Positions 44,500-54,352 of a stretch of 64,000 nt of DNA are shown in pieces. Location: contig CANQDE010000001.1 of assembly GCA_947591475.1 (NCBI GenBank), positions 124,001-188,000 on the forward strand, given 5' to 3'. A model generated the notes under the pieces. The model saw nothing but the letters and a program-made list of their open reading frames with translations. It was not told the DNA's origin and ran no database searches. Positions within the stretch are counted from its first letter, which is position 1. The number at the start of each line of letters is the position of its first letter. The translations under genes and the position numbers were made by a program. This DNA comes from an uncultured Alistipes sp. Lineage in GTDB: Bacteria > Bacteroidota > Bacteroidia > Bacteroidales > Rikenellaceae.

Positions 44500-45291
44500 T
44501 TATTCGGCAGCGTGTTCGTCGACCCAGTTCGTGAGCGCGACGAAATCGGCTACGGAGAGTTGTTCGGCCCGTTGCGTGAAGAACGGATGCTCGGCACCGC
44601 CGAAATCGCCGAACGCAGCCCGCAGCGAGTTGCGCAACATCTTGCGCCGCTGCCCGAACGACGCCTTTACGACCCGCACGAACAGCTTTTCGTCGCAGTC
44701 GAGACGTTCGACGGCATTGCGTCGCAGCCGGATGACGGCGCTTTTGACTTTGGGCGGCGGGTTGAAGACCGTTTCGTTGACCGTGAAGAGGTATTCGATG
44801 TCGTACCACGCCTGCAGCAGCACCGAGAGGATGCCGTACTCTTTCGACCCGGGCGGCTCGGCTATCCGTACGGCCACCTCTTTCTGGATCATGCCGACGC
44901 ATTCCGGAACCAGATTCCGATATTCCAACAACTTGAAAAAAATCTGAGACGAAATGTTGTAGGGAAAATTGCCGATCAGCCGCAGCCCGTTCGGAAAGCG
45001 TTCGCGCAGATTCATTTGCAGAAAATCGCCCGCGAGCAATCGCGGGGCGAATTCCGGAAAATGGTCATGAAGATAGGCGACGCTTTCCGGGTCGATTTCG
45101 GCACCATAGGTCGTCAGGTCGTCGCGTTGCAGCAGGAATTGTGTCAGTACGCCCATGCCGCAACCCACTTCGAGCGCGTCGCACGGCGTTTCGGCCGTGC
45201 CGCCCGAAAGGGCGTCGCAGATTTTGCGGGCGATGTTGAGGTCGACCAGAAAATGTTGCCCCAGCGCCTTTTTCGCTCTTACTTCCGTCAT
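44500..45291 (-). CDS. rsmA: 16S rRNA (adenine-N6,N6)-dimethyltransferase
   Basis: Dimethylates two adjacent adenines near the 3' end of 16S rRNA during 30S maturation. 263 residues. N-terminal RAKKALGQHFLVD, SAM-binding ALEVGCGMGVLTQFLL and the catalytic NFPYNIS are all canonical KsgA/RsmA motifs. It is the last gene of the long lptB operon, 26 bases after the META-domain lipoprotein. Confidence 0.97.
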   Translation of the reverse strand: MTEVRAKKALGQHFLVDLNIARKICDALSGGTAETPCDALEVGCGMGVLTQFLLQRDDLTTYGAEIDPESVAYLHDHFPEFAPRLLAGDFLQMNLRERFPNGLRLIGNFPYNISSQIFFKLLEYRNLVPECVGMIQKEVAVRIAEPPGSKEYGILSVLLQAWYDIEYLFTVNETVFNPPPKVKSAVIRLRRNAVERLDCDEKLFVRVVKASFGQRRKMLRNSLRAAFGDFGGAEHPFFTQRAEQLSVADFVALTNWVDEHAAE

Positions 45292-45317
45292 GTTCGGGTG
45301 TCGGAACGGAGGCTCGG

Positions 45318-45746
45318 TCAGTCGGCCTCCGACGCAGGTTCGATCGGGTGGAAGGTCGCGAGCGGCACGCTGTTGCTGTAGAAGGTCAGTTCTCCGTCGC
45401 GCACGGTGTAACGGTCGACTGAATTGAGCATTTGCAGGAAGTCGAATTCGTATTCCATGTCGGGGCAGGCCATTCGCGTCGAGCCGATATTGCCGAAACG
45501 CAGGCTGCCGTCGGCCGTCTCCTCATATTTCCCGAAAAAGCGGTTGCAGTTCGTGCGGCCGTAGGCCATCGTATCCGTTGCGTCGAACTCGATGGTGAAG
45601 GCATCCGGTTCGATCGTGATGGCTTTGTCGGGGATGTTCTCCATGGAGACGAGTTTCCATGCGGTTCCGCCGAGCGATTCCGTTTTCGATCCTCCGCAGG
45701 AGACCATGCCCAACAGCAGGGCGAGCATTGCTAAACTGGTTTTCAT
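45318..45746 (-). CDS. META-domain lipoprotein
   Basis: 142 residues from MKTSLAMLALLLGMVSCGGSK; a Met two codons earlier is possible. The MVSC lipobox with following GGS predicts an outer-membrane or surface lipoprotein. The body fits the META/HslJ domain: LGGTAWKLVSME, YGRTNCNRFFGKYE, and RMACPDMEYEFDFLQMLNSV with its paired Cys. HslJ relatives are envelope stress or heat-inducible proteins, but the molecular role is not known. Confidence 0.88.
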   Translation of the reverse strand: MKTSLAMLALLLGMVSCGGSKTESLGGTAWKLVSMENIPDKAITIEPDAFTIEFDATDTMAYGRTNCNRFFGKYEETADGSLRFGNIGSTRMACPDMEYEFDFLQMLNSVDRYTVRDGELTFYSNSVPLATFHPIEPASEAD

Positions 45747-45870
45747 GTGCATGGGTTTGTTTGTGTTGATGCGGCGAAGATACGAATTATTTTCCGAATC
45801 GCGTCCGTTGCCTTGCGGGTCGGCCCGAAAAAGCGATCGATAAGTCCGGATCCGTCATGCGTCGGGCCGG

Positions 45871-47604
45871 TCATCGAAAAAATTCGCCTTCCCAGACAGC
45901 CGTGTTGCCCGTCGCATCGGTCGCCGTGAAGCGGACTTGATGGGTCGTTCGTTCGGGCGGTGTGTCGAAACGGTGGAAGATGAGTCCGCGCATCGGCAGT
46001 CGGTCGCAGGGCACCCAACGTCCGTCGATCCGGAGCGTCGCCGAGACCACGCCCGAAAAGTTGTCCGCGACTTTGAATCGCAGCGATTCGGCCCGCGTGA
46101 GGTCGGCCCCCGCTGCGAACAGCGGACGGATGTGCGGGGCCAACGTATCGGCCACCGCTACGAACCAGCCCGTTTTGCGCGTGCGGGCCGTAACCGCATT
46201 GCCCGTGCAGATGCCGCCCGCATAGGTGAGCGGTTTGCCCGGGGTATAGCTCGCCAACGTCGCATGAAGTTGGAGCGTTCGGGGAATGGCGGTATGCAGC
46301 GTAACGGTTGCCTCCTTGCGCAGCGGCACATCGGCATCCAGAATCCGTACGGCTGGCGAAAGTACCACGAGGCCCGTATCGGATGGCGGGGCAGGCAGCG
46401 TGTCGGGGCGGCAGAAACGGGCTTCGTAGAGGGCTCCGGCCGGAATGCGTGCGGTCAGAATCCGCCCGAAGGCCACCGGATTGTTCCGGTCGGGCAGGAG
46501 GACGAGCGCTGTGGTGTCGGCTTGCGCATGAAATTCGTCCGGCGTGCCGCAGACGGTGAATGTCAGGGTCGAGCAGTTGCCGCGATCGTCTTCCGCTTCG
46601 ATGCGGATGGCGCGCGTTTGGCCCGCTTCGGTGCGGACGATGCCCTGTTCCCGCAGCACGGGATAGAACGCTTCGGGGGCGCCCGTCAGCCGAGCTATGC
46701 GGATGACCTCGTTCCGCGAGTGGCGTTGCTGCGCATACCAGCTCACCGCATCGCTGCAAGCGGATTGGTCGGGCAGAAATCCGTCCATGCGGTATTCGAA
46801 GCGGGGTTCTCCGTCGACCGATGCGCTCAACCGCCAGATGCCGAACGTGTTGTGGACCCCGTTGCGCCGGTCGGAGGCTTCGACGATGAAGTAGCCTTTG
46901 CGTCCGACGGGCACCGGTTCGTGTCGCATCAATTTGTATCGGCCCTCGGCTTCGCGCACGACGTTGTAGCTTGCGGGACGCGAGCGCAGGCAGACGCCCC
47001 GTATCGTATCGACCTCGACGTAGTGGAGCCGCAGGATGCGCGGCGGCAGATGGTCTTCGGGCCGGAAAATGCCTTGCCGAACCGTATTCAAGCGGCGGCC
47101 TGTGCCCGCTTCGCGCAGTTCGAAATGCAGATGCGGACCCATCGACGAACCGCTGTTCCCCGAATAACCGATCGTCTCGCCCTGCTTCACCGGCCACCGG
47201 TCGGCGGGGAACCGGAGGTCGACCTCGTTCGAACGGGTGCGGTAGCGTTCCGCCTGCACGCAGGCGGCTATGTCGTCGCGGAAACGTTGCAGATGACCGT
47301 AAACGGCTGTCGTGCCGTCGGCCAATGTCAGGTAGATCGCCTTGCCGTAGCCGTAGGTCGTAACCACCACGCGCGAGATATGGCCGTCGGCCGTTGCGAC
47401 GAGCGGTTTCCCCTCGACGCCGTCGGTCTTGATGTCCACACCGGCATGGAAATGGCCGCTGCGTATTTCGCCGAAGTTCGCCGCAAAGTTGCCTGCGACC
47501 TGCCGCACGGGAAAAACGTAACGAACGGTGTCGCTGTTGTGCGCTGCAACATCGAACAGGTCGAGGATCAATACGCTCAATGTTATTATAAAAATTCGTC
47601 GCAT
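45871..47604 (-). CDS. M23-family metallopeptidase with long C-terminal region
   Basis: 577 residues with a signal peptide (MRRIFIITLSVLILDLFDVAA). The LytM/M23 domain occupies roughly residues 30-180. Zinc ligands are visible in SGHFHAGVDIKT (His and Asp) and GSSMGPHLHFEL (the HLH motif). The remaining roughly 400 residues look like beta-rich, Ig-like segments of the sort seen in Bacteroidota envelope proteins. The ligands are intact, so it is likely an active peptidoglycan endopeptidase. Its start overlaps the recX end by 19 bases. Confidence 0.9.
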   Translation of the reverse strand: MRRIFIITLSVLILDLFDVAAHNSDTVRYVFPVRQVAGNFAANFGEIRSGHFHAGVDIKTDGVEGKPLVATADGHISRVVVTTYGYGKAIYLTLADGTTAVYGHLQRFRDDIAACVQAERYRTRSNEVDLRFPADRWPVKQGETIGYSGNSGSSMGPHLHFELREAGTGRRLNTVRQGIFRPEDHLPPRILRLHYVEVDTIRGVCLRSRPASYNVVREAEGRYKLMRHEPVPVGRKGYFIVEASDRRNGVHNTFGIWRLSASVDGEPRFEYRMDGFLPDQSACSDAVSWYAQQRHSRNEVIRIARLTGAPEAFYPVLREQGIVRTEAGQTRAIRIEAEDDRGNCSTLTFTVCGTPDEFHAQADTTALVLLPDRNNPVAFGRILTARIPAGALYEARFCRPDTLPAPPSDTGLVVLSPAVRILDADVPLRKEATVTLHTAIPRTLQLHATLASYTPGKPLTYAGGICTGNAVTARTRKTGWFVAVADTLAPHIRPLFAAGADLTRAESLRFKVADNFSGVVSATLRIDGRWVPCDRLPMRGLIFHRFDTPPERTTHQVRFTATDATGNTAVWEGEFFR

Positions 47605-48137
47605 GGTTCGGTCTCCTTTACAAATCGCGAAACAGTGTCGAGCACCGTCTCATAGTCGTATCCGAGCGAAAGGCCGTATCGGATCAACTTGGTTTTCAGT
47701 TCATGGGCGGTCGTCGCTCGTGTGTTGCGCGCTTTGCGGGCGAGTTGTTCCGCCAGCCGGTCGGTCATCCCTGCACGGTCGATTTGCCGCAACGCGGCGT
47801 CGATGGTTTCGCGGGCGATGCCCTTGCGCTGGAGCGCCGTCCGCAGTTTGTATTCGCCCCAGCCGCTCAACCGCAGCTTTTCGCGGACGAACGCATCGGC
47901 ATAGCGTGCGTCGTCGATGAACCGGTCGCGGATCAATCGTGCGAGCACCTTTTCGGCATCGGCTTCCGGCACGCCCCAGCCGCGCATGAGCCGGCGGGCG
48001 TCGCCTTCCGACTTTTCGGCTCGGGCGCAGAGCCGCATCAAGGCCGACAGCGCCTGTTCGGGCGTCTTGGCGCGACGCTCTTTCGGACGGCGTTCTTCGG
48101 TCGGGCAGCGATTTTTGGTTATTTCATTCGGCAGCAT
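47586..48137 (-). CDS. recX: Regulatory protein RecX
   Basis: 183 residues. Three-helix repeats typical of RecX are visible: ALSALMRLCARAEKSEGDARRLM, then RFIDDARYADAFVREKLRLSGWGEYKL split over the second repeat. RecX modulates RecA filaments in recombination and repair. No recA is nearby; here it lies between prmC and the M23 peptidase, with 19-base overlaps on both sides. The extra basic N-terminus (about 25 residues) is not conserved in the family. Confidence 0.92.
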   Translation of the reverse strand: MLPNEITKNRCPTEERRPKERRAKTPEQALSALMRLCARAEKSEGDARRLMRGWGVPEADAEKVLARLIRDRFIDDARYADAFVREKLRLSGWGEYKLRTALQRKGIARETIDAALRQIDRAGMTDRLAEQLARKARNTRATTAHELKTKLIRYGLSLGYDYETVLDTVSRFVKETEPCDEFL

Positions 48138-48961
48138 AATAGGCGGGGTCTTTCGAAAAGGTCGTTTCGGATTCGGATGTCGGTATAACCCTCCGCTGCA
48201 AGCAGCGTGCGCAGCGCATCGGCATACAGATGGTAGATTTCGAAATAGAGGCGGCCCTGCGGACGCAACATCCGTCGGCCGGCTCGGGCGATGGCGCGAT
48301 AGAAGCGCAGCGGATCGTCGTCCGGTACGAAAAGGGCTTCGGCCGGTTCGTAATCGCGGACATTGGGGTGCATCGTTGCGCGGTCGCTTTGCGGAACGTA
48401 GGGCGGATTCGAGACGATGACGTCGAACGGCCCCGGAAAGACCTCCGCCAAGTCATGCAGGGCATCGGCCCGTCGCAGGTCGACCCGCACACCGAGCGCG
48501 CGGCAGTTTTCCGTCGCTATGGTGAGAGCCGTTTCCGAAAGATCGGCGGCCGCGACGGTCGCATGGGGCAGTTCGGCCGCCAAGGTCGCTGCGATGCAGC
48601 CGCTGCCCGTGCCCACATCCAGTAGGGTCGTGGCTTCGCGTTCTTCGTGAAGAATCCAAGCTGTGAGTTCTTCGGTTTCGGGGCGGGGAATCAATACGCC
48701 CTCCCGCACGGCGAACCGACGGCCAAGAAAAGTGGCCGTCCCCGTAACGTATTGCACGGGACGGCCCGCCGTTAATTGTTCGATAACGGCGTCGATTCCG
48801 TCGAGGACGATTTCCGCTTGCGGGTCGGTCAGAAAGGCCGCTTCCGGAAGCCCGCTCAAATCCGCAGCGGCCAACAGGGCGATGCTGCGGGCCTCCCGTT
48901 CGCCGTAGAGCGGCACGAGGGGCGTCGCGATGCGTCGGAGTATGTCGCGGCGGGTCGTCAT
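48119..48961 (-). CDS. prmC: Peptide chain release factor N5-glutamine methyltransferase
   Basis: Methylates the GGQ glutamine of release factors. The ATG at 48961 gives 280 residues starting MTTRRDILRRIATP and overlaps aroC by 4 bases; the longer in-frame reading is antisense or out-of-frame aroC sequence. The SAM site is LLDVGTGSGCIAATLA and the catalytic motif is NPPY in IVSNPPYVPQ. LIPRPETEEL is the usual pre-domain signature. Confidence 0.95.
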   Translation of the reverse strand: MTTRRDILRRIATPLVPLYGEREARSIALLAAADLSGLPEAAFLTDPQAEIVLDGIDAVIEQLTAGRPVQYVTGTATFLGRRFAVREGVLIPRPETEELTAWILHEEREATTLLDVGTGSGCIAATLAAELPHATVAAADLSETALTIATENCRALGVRVDLRRADALHDLAEVFPGPFDVIVSNPPYVPQSDRATMHPNVRDYEPAEALFVPDDDPLRFYRAIARAGRRMLRPQGRLYFEIYHLYADALRTLLAAEGYTDIRIRNDLFERPRLLCCRMK

Positions 48962-49935
48962 CGGTTGCGCAGATCGGCTAAGGCTATGGCGATGGCGGCT
49001 TCGACGACGACCGCCCCGCGCAGGGCGATGCAGACGTCGTGGCGGCCGGTCGTTACGAGCGGTTCCATTCGTCCGGTGGCGCGGTTGAACGTGGTTTGCG
49101 GTTGGCCGATGCTGGCCGTCGGTTTGAAGGCCGCCCGTACGACCAGTTCGTTGCCGTTGGTGATGCCGCCGTCGATGCCGCCTGCATGGTTGGTTGCTGT
49201 GTGTCCGTCGGCATCGACGATCGGGTCGTTGTTCTCCGAACCATGCAGGCGCGCGCCTGCGAATCCGCTGCCGAACTCCACGCCCTTGATGCCCGGGATG
49301 GAGAAAAGCAGGTGGGCGATGACGCTCTCCGCCGAATCGAAAAACGGATCGCCCCATCCGGCCGGAACGCCTTGCACGCGGCACTCGACGATGCCGCCGA
49401 CCGAATCTTTCCGTGCGGCGGCGTCGCGTAACAGTTCGTCGAAGCGATCCGGTTCCGTGCATCCGCCGATTTCGACGAGGCGGGTTTCGAATGCGATTTC
49501 GGCAGGCAACACCTTTTTAGCGACGACGCCCGCCGCTACGAGCGCCACCGTCAACCGACCCGAAAGATGCCCGCCGCCGCGCGGATCGTTGAACCCGCCG
49601 AATTTCCGATAGGCCGTCCGGTCGGCATGCGAGGGGCGGTCGTGGCCCTCCATTGCGGCGTAATCCTGCGGTCGTGTGTCCGTATTGGCGAATACAATGG
49701 CGATGGGGGCGCCGGTCGTGCGGCCTCGATAGATGCCTGAAACGAGTTGCGGGACATCCGGTTCCCGCCGCGCGGTGGTGCCCGTCGGGCCGCTGCGGCG
49801 TCGGGCGAGGTCGGCTGCGAAATCTTCGGCTGCGAGCGCGATGCCTGCGGGCACGCCGTCGATGACGACCCCGATTTGCGGGCCGTGCGATTCGCCCCAG
49901 AGAGCGATCCGGAAATGGTCTCCGAAACGGTTCAT
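48958..49935 (-). CDS. aroC: Chorismate synthase
   Basis: Last step of the shikimate pathway (EPSP to chorismate, FMN-dependent). The ATG at 49935 gives 325 residues starting MNRFGDHFRIALWGESHGPQ; signatures are GESHG, RPSHAD and FNDPRGGGHLSGR. It is about 30 residues shorter than common AroC proteins, with gaps in the middle and C-terminal regions but with the FMN-binding motifs present, including HAGGIDGGITNG. It overlaps aroA and prmC by 4 bases each, so it is tightly coupled. Confidence 0.95.
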   Translation of the reverse strand: MNRFGDHFRIALWGESHGPQIGVVIDGVPAGIALAAEDFAADLARRRSGPTGTTARREPDVPQLVSGIYRGRTTGAPIAIVFANTDTRPQDYAAMEGHDRPSHADRTAYRKFGGFNDPRGGGHLSGRLTVALVAAGVVAKKVLPAEIAFETRLVEIGGCTEPDRFDELLRDAAARKDSVGGIVECRVQGVPAGWGDPFFDSAESVIAHLLFSIPGIKGVEFGSGFAGARLHGSENNDPIVDADGHTATNHAGGIDGGITNGNELVVRAAFKPTASIGQPQTTFNRATGRMEPLVTTGRHDVCIALRGAVVVEAAIAIALADLRNR

Positions 49936-51182
49936 CGCGTCGTTTTCAGTTTTTCGAGTTCGTCGAAGAAGGTCGGGTAGCTTTTGGCGACGCATTCGGC
50001 CTCTTCGAGAATCACTTCGCCGTCGGCGCGCAGGGCCGCTACGGCCAACGACATGGCCATGCGGTGGTCGCCGTGGCTGTCGACGCGTGCGCCGCGAATC
50101 GTTCCGCCGCGGATGCGCATCGTGTCGGGTTCCGTGAGGTCGACCTCGATGCCCAATTTGCCGTACTCCTCGCGAATGGCCGATGCGCGGTCGCACTCCT
50201 TGTGAACCAAACGCGAGGTGCCGTACAGCGTGCTCGTCCCTTCGGCCGAGGCCGCCAAAGCGGCCAACGCCGGAAAAAGGTCGGGACATTGGGTGGCGTC
50301 GAATTCGAATGCCTGCAACGGGCGTGCGCCGACCGTTACCGAATCGGATTCGCTGATGACCGAAGCACCGGCCCGCACGAGAGCCGAACAGATGGCCGTG
50401 TCGGCCTGCTTCGAGAGCATCCGCACGTTCCCGACTGTAATTTCGCCGGCCAAAGCACCCGCAACGAGCAGCATGGCCGCCGCGCTCCAGTCGCCCTCGA
50501 TGGCGATTTCAGCCGGTCGATAGCTCTGCCCGCCCCGTATGTAAAATTCCTCGTAGTCGCGGTGGTCGATTTCGATGCCGAAGCGGGCCACCGTGTCGAG
50601 CGTTATATCTAAATAAGGTAGAGATACGGGATTCGAGACGTGCAGGACGGTATCTTCCCGTGCCAAGGGAAGCGCCAAAAGCAGCCCCGTGATGAATTGC
50701 GACGAAATCGAACCGTCGATAGTCGTTTCTCCGCCTCCGAGCGGCCCGCAAACCGTAATCGGCAACCGTCCGTCGGTCTCTGTCGTGCGGACGCCCAGCT
50801 TGCGCAGGGCCGCCAGCATCGGCTCCATCGGGCGGTGTAGCAGCGAACCCTCGCCGACAATCCGTATCGGCCGGTCGGCGAGCGCGGCGATTGGCGTGAA
50901 CAGGCGCGTCGCCAAACCCGATTCGCCCGTGTGCAGCGTGTCGCTTTTCGGATGCAGTCCGCCGTCGATAGCGAGCGTCTCTTCATCGAGCTGCGCGATG
51001 CGGGCGCCGAGCGTTTCGATGCAGCGCATGGCCGATCGCGTGTCGTCGCAAAATTCGAGGTTGTGCAGCACCGATCGCCCTTCGGCCAACAGCGAGGCCG
51101 CCAAAGCACGCTGTGCATAGCTTTTCGAACAAGGGGGGCTGATCCGGCCTCCGATACGCCCCGACGTCAGGATCGTTTCCAT
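49932..51182 (-). CDS. aroA: 3-phosphoshikimate 1-carboxyvinyltransferase (EPSP synthase)
   Basis: 416 residues. Makes EPSP from shikimate 3-phosphate and PEP, directly before AroC. Landmarks are SKSYAQRALAASLLAEG-like substrate-binding sequence near the N-terminus (CSKSYAQRALAASLLAEG), GESGLATRLFTPIAAL, HGDHRMAMSLAVAAL, and the ending EEAECVAKSYPTFFDELEKL. It overlaps aroC by 4 bases and lies 12 bases after lptB. Confidence 0.96.
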   Translation of the reverse strand: METILTSGRIGGRISPPCSKSYAQRALAASLLAEGRSVLHNLEFCDDTRSAMRCIETLGARIAQLDEETLAIDGGLHPKSDTLHTGESGLATRLFTPIAALADRPIRIVGEGSLLHRPMEPMLAALRKLGVRTTETDGRLPITVCGPLGGGETTIDGSISSQFITGLLLALPLAREDTVLHVSNPVSLPYLDITLDTVARFGIEIDHRDYEEFYIRGGQSYRPAEIAIEGDWSAAAMLLVAGALAGEITVGNVRMLSKQADTAICSALVRAGASVISESDSVTVGARPLQAFEFDATQCPDLFPALAALAASAEGTSTLYGTSRLVHKECDRASAIREEYGKLGIEVDLTEPDTMRIRGGTIRGARVDSHGDHRMAMSLAVAALRADGEVILEEAECVAKSYPTFFDELEKLKTTR

Positions 51183-51194
51183 GCGCGGCGGGCG

Positions 51195-51986
51195 TTATTT
51201 CCGAACGGCATCCGGATTGTTGATCATCTCCTGCGTGAGCTGGTGGCTCTTTTTCAGCTCGAAGTGCTGGCCCAAATAGACTTTGCGCACCATCGGGTCG
51301 GCGGCCAGCTCCTCGGCCGAACCGGTTTTCAGAATCCGGCCTTCGTAGAGCAGATAGGTGCGGTCGGTGATGGCGAGCGTCTCATCGACGTTGTGGTCGG
51401 TGATGATGACGCCGATATTCTTGTGTTTGAGCGTCGCCACGATGGACTGGATGTCCTCTACGGCGATAGGGTCGACGCCCGCGAAGGGTTCGTCGAGCAG
51501 GATGAAGGCCGGATTGATGGCGACGGCCCGGGCGATTTCGGTGCGGCGCCGTTCGCCGCCCGACAACTGGATGCCGTAGCTCTTGCGCACCTTCTGCAAC
51601 CGGAACTCCTCGATCAGCGCTTCGACCCGATCGGCCTGATACTCTTTCGTGTAAGTGGTCATTTCGAGCACCGAACGGATGTTCTCCTCGACCGTCAGCC
51701 GGCGGAACACCGACGCCTCCTGCGCTAAATAGCCCACGCCCAACTGCGCCCGTCGATAGACCGGCAGATCGGTGAGCTCCGAGACTTGGCCTTCGTCGTT
51801 TTCAAGAAAGATGCGGCCTTCGTTCGGCTTAATCAGCCCCACGATCATATAAAAGGTAGTCGTCTTGCCGGCTCCGTTGGGGCCCAGCAGTCCGACGATC
51901 TCGCCCTGCCGGACGTCGATCGAGACATGATTGACCACCGTACGGGACTTGTATTTCTTGACCAGTTCGTTCGTGTAGAGACGCAT
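51195..51986 (-). CDS. lptB: LPS export ABC transporter ATP-binding protein
   Basis: 263-residue ABC ATPase that powers lipopolysaccharide transport with LptF/G at the inner membrane. Walker [22 protein letters not shown] signature [14 protein letters not shown], Walker [17 protein letters not shown] and the switch His in [12 protein letters not shown] are present. The [10 protein letters not shown] wording is typical of LptB. It is the promoter-proximal gene of the operon that continues to rsmA. Confidence 0.95.
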   Translation of the reverse strand: MRLYTNELVKKYKSRTVVNHVSIDVRQGEIVGLLGPNGAGKTTTFYMIVGLIKPNEGRIFLENDEGQVSELTDLPVYRRAQLGVGYLAQEASVFRRLTVEENIRSVLEMTTYTKEYQADRVEALIEEFRLQKVRKSYGIQLSGGERRRTEIARAVAINPAFILLDEPFAGVDPIAVEDIQSIVATLKHKNIGVIITDHNVDETLAITDRTYLLYEGRILKTGSAEELAADPMVRKVYLGQHFELKKSHQLTQEMINNPDAVRK

Positions 51987-52009
51987 GGCTTTTTTGCATA
52001 ATTTCCTAC

Positions 52010-52046
52010 AAAGTTATGTTTTTTTCCGAAAATTTTCTTATCTTTA
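52010..52046. promoter_or_regulatory. Divergent promoter boxes, lptB operon / recQ
   Basis: On the minus strand TAACTTTG at 52017-52010, 23 bases before the lptB start, an exact TAnnTTTG. On the plus strand TATCTTTA at 52039-52046, 37 bases before the recQ start, one mismatch. Neither has a clear TTTG -33 element at the right distance. The 97-base gap is AT-rich and holds nothing else. Confidence 0.55.
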
Positions 52047-52083
52047 CATTGAATTTTACGATTTACGGCTTGCGTACGACCCA

Positions 52084-54276
52084 ATGAAACGAAACGAATC
52101 ATCCTTGTTGCACGAGAAACTGAAAACCTATTTCGGTTTCGATTCCTTCAAAGGAAATCAGGAAGCCGTTATCCGGAATGTCCTGGCCGGTCGGGATACC
52201 TTTGTATTGATGCCCACGGGCGGCGGCAAGTCGCTGTGCTATCAGTTGCCGGCGCTGTTGATGGAGGGGGTGGCGATCGTCATTTCGCCGTTGATCGCGC
52301 TCATGAAGAACCAGGTCGACGCCATGCGGATGTTTTCGGCCGATTCGGGCATCGCCCATTTCCTGAATTCGTCGCTCAACAAGACGGCCGTCGCTCAGGT
52401 GCGGACCGATGTGCTGGCCGGAAAGACCAAACTGCTCTATTTCGCACCCGAATCCTTGACCAAAGAGGATAACGTGGCGTTTCTGCGCAAAATCAAAATT
52501 TCGTTTTACGCCATCGACGAGGCGCACTGCATTTCGGAGTGGGGCCATGACTTCCGGCCGGAGTATCGGCGTATCCGTCCGATTATCAATGATATAGGAA
52601 CTGCTCCGTTGATTGCGCTCACGGCCACGGCCACGCCCAAGGTGCAGTTGGATATTCAGAAAAATCTCGGCATGTCGGATGCGGCGGTTTTCAAATCGTC
52701 GTTCAACCGGCCGAACCTCTACTACGAAATCCGGCCCAAACACGACGCCGACCGGGAAATCATTCGTTTCATCAAGCAGAACGAGGGAAAGAGCGGGATC
52801 ATCTACTGTTTGAGCCGCAAGAAGGTGGAGGAGCTTGCCGAATTGTTGACTGCCAACGGGATACGGGCCCATGCCTACCATGCCGGCATGGATGCGGCGA
52901 CGCGCGCCGCCAACCAGGATGATTTTCTGATGGAGCGCGTCGAAGTCATCGTGGCGACCATCGCATTCGGAATGGGCATCGACAAACCCGACGTGCGTTA
53001 CGTCATCCATTACGACATTCCGAAGTCGCTCGAAGGATACTATCAAGAGACGGGCCGCGCCGGTCGGGACGGCGGCGAGGGCTATTGCTTGACCTTTTAC
53101 AGCTACAAGGATATTCAGAAACTCGAGAAATTCATGCAGGGCAAGCCGGTGGCCGAGCAGGAGATCGGCAAGCTGCTTTTGCAGGAGACGGTCTCTTATG
53201 CCGAAAGTTCGATGTGCCGTCGCAAGACGCTGTTGCACTACTTCGGCGAGGAGTACCCCGAGGCGAATTGCGGCAACTGCGACAACTGCCGTCATCCCAA
53301 ACCCGCAATCGATGCGAAAGCCTCGTTGAAAATGGCACTCGAAGCACTGCGCGAAATCGGCGACAAGTTCAAGTCCGACTATCTGATTCACGTGTTGACC
53401 GGCAAGAATACGGCGTTGGTCAAGAGCTATGGCCACAACAAATCGAAATGGTTCGGAGCCGGCGAGGAGCACGATGCCCGTTATTGGGGCGCCGTGTTGC
53501 GTCAGGGGTTGATTCTCGGGCTGATCGACAAAAATATCGAGAATTACGGACTGTTGTCCATCAACAAAAAGGGCGAGCAGTACATCGCCCTGCCGACGCC
53601 GGTAACGATCACCCTCGACCACGACTACGACGAGGAGGAGAAAGAGGCCGAAGCCGTCGCTCCGATGGGGCGCGGAGGCGTTGCCGACGAAGAACTCTTC
53701 GCCATGTTGAAAGATTTGCGCAAGAAGGTGGCCAAGCAGCAGGGGCTGCCGCCGTTCGTCATCTTCCAAGATCCGTCGTTGGAGGATATGTCGATCCAGT
53801 ATCCCGTTACGATCGAGGAGTTGCAGAACATCACGGGCGTGGGCGCAGGCAAGGCCCGCCGCTTCGGTGCGGAGTTCGTCAAACTGATTAAGGCGTACGT
53901 CGAAGAAAAGGAGATTGTTCGTCCGCAGGACATGGTCGTCAAGGCGGTGGCGAACAAATCTGGCATCAAGATATTCATCATTCAGGCCATTGACCGCAAG
54001 ATGGATTTCGAGGACATCGCCCGGACAAAAAATCTCGATTTCGACGAACTGTTGACCGAAATCGAAGGAATCGTCAATTCGGGCACGAAACTCGACATCT
54101 CGTACTACCTCAAAGAGTTCATGGACGAGGAGAAGATGGAGGATATTTATCTCTATTTCAAGGAGGATGCCGAGAGCGATTCGCTCGATGCCGCCGTTGA
54201 GGAATTAGGTTCCGATTACACGGAGGAGGAGATCCGGTTGGTGCGTATCAAATTCATCTGCGAACAGGGAAATTGA
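52084..54276 (+). CDS. recQ: ATP-dependent DNA helicase RecQ
   Basis: 730 residues from MKRNESSLLHEKL; earlier in-frame sequence is the promoter region. Walker A PTGGGKS ends at Ser50, DEAH is at 145-148, and the helicase motif VI region reads GYYQETGRAGRDG. The zinc-binding subdomain uses Cys378, Cys396, Cys399 and Cys402. Winged-helix and HRDC-like regions follow. The length matches Bacteroidota RecQ. Cytoplasmic, in recombination and fork repair. Confidence 0.96.
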   Translation: MKRNESSLLHEKLKTYFGFDSFKGNQEAVIRNVLAGRDTFVLMPTGGGKSLCYQLPALLMEGVAIVISPLIALMKNQVDAMRMFSADSGIAHFLNSSLNKTAVAQVRTDVLAGKTKLLYFAPESLTKEDNVAFLRKIKISFYAIDEAHCISEWGHDFRPEYRRIRPIINDIGTAPLIALTATATPKVQLDIQKNLGMSDAAVFKSSFNRPNLYYEIRPKHDADREIIRFIKQNEGKSGIIYCLSRKKVEELAELLTANGIRAHAYHAGMDAATRAANQDDFLMERVEVIVATIAFGMGIDKPDVRYVIHYDIPKSLEGYYQETGRAGRDGGEGYCLTFYSYKDIQKLEKFMQGKPVAEQEIGKLLLQETVSYAESSMCRRKTLLHYFGEEYPEANCGNCDNCRHPKPAIDAKASLKMALEALREIGDKFKSDYLIHVLTGKNTALVKSYGHNKSKWFGAGEEHDARYWGAVLRQGLILGLIDKNIENYGLLSINKKGEQYIALPTPVTITLDHDYDEEEKEAEAVAPMGRGGVADEELFAMLKDLRKKVAKQQGLPPFVIFQDPSLEDMSIQYPVTIEELQNITGVGAGKARRFGAEFVKLIKAYVEEKEIVRPQDMVVKAVANKSGIKIFIIQAIDRKMDFEDIARTKNLDFDELLTEIEGIVNSGTKLDISYYLKEFMDEEKMEDIYLYFKEDAESDSLDAAVEELGSDYTEEEIRLVRIKFICEQGN

Positions 54277-54352
54277 TATACGAGCACCGAAGAACGGACG
54301 GGAACCTGGGTAAAATCGTTCGTACATTCAAGAATATAATCGCGCAATCGTT

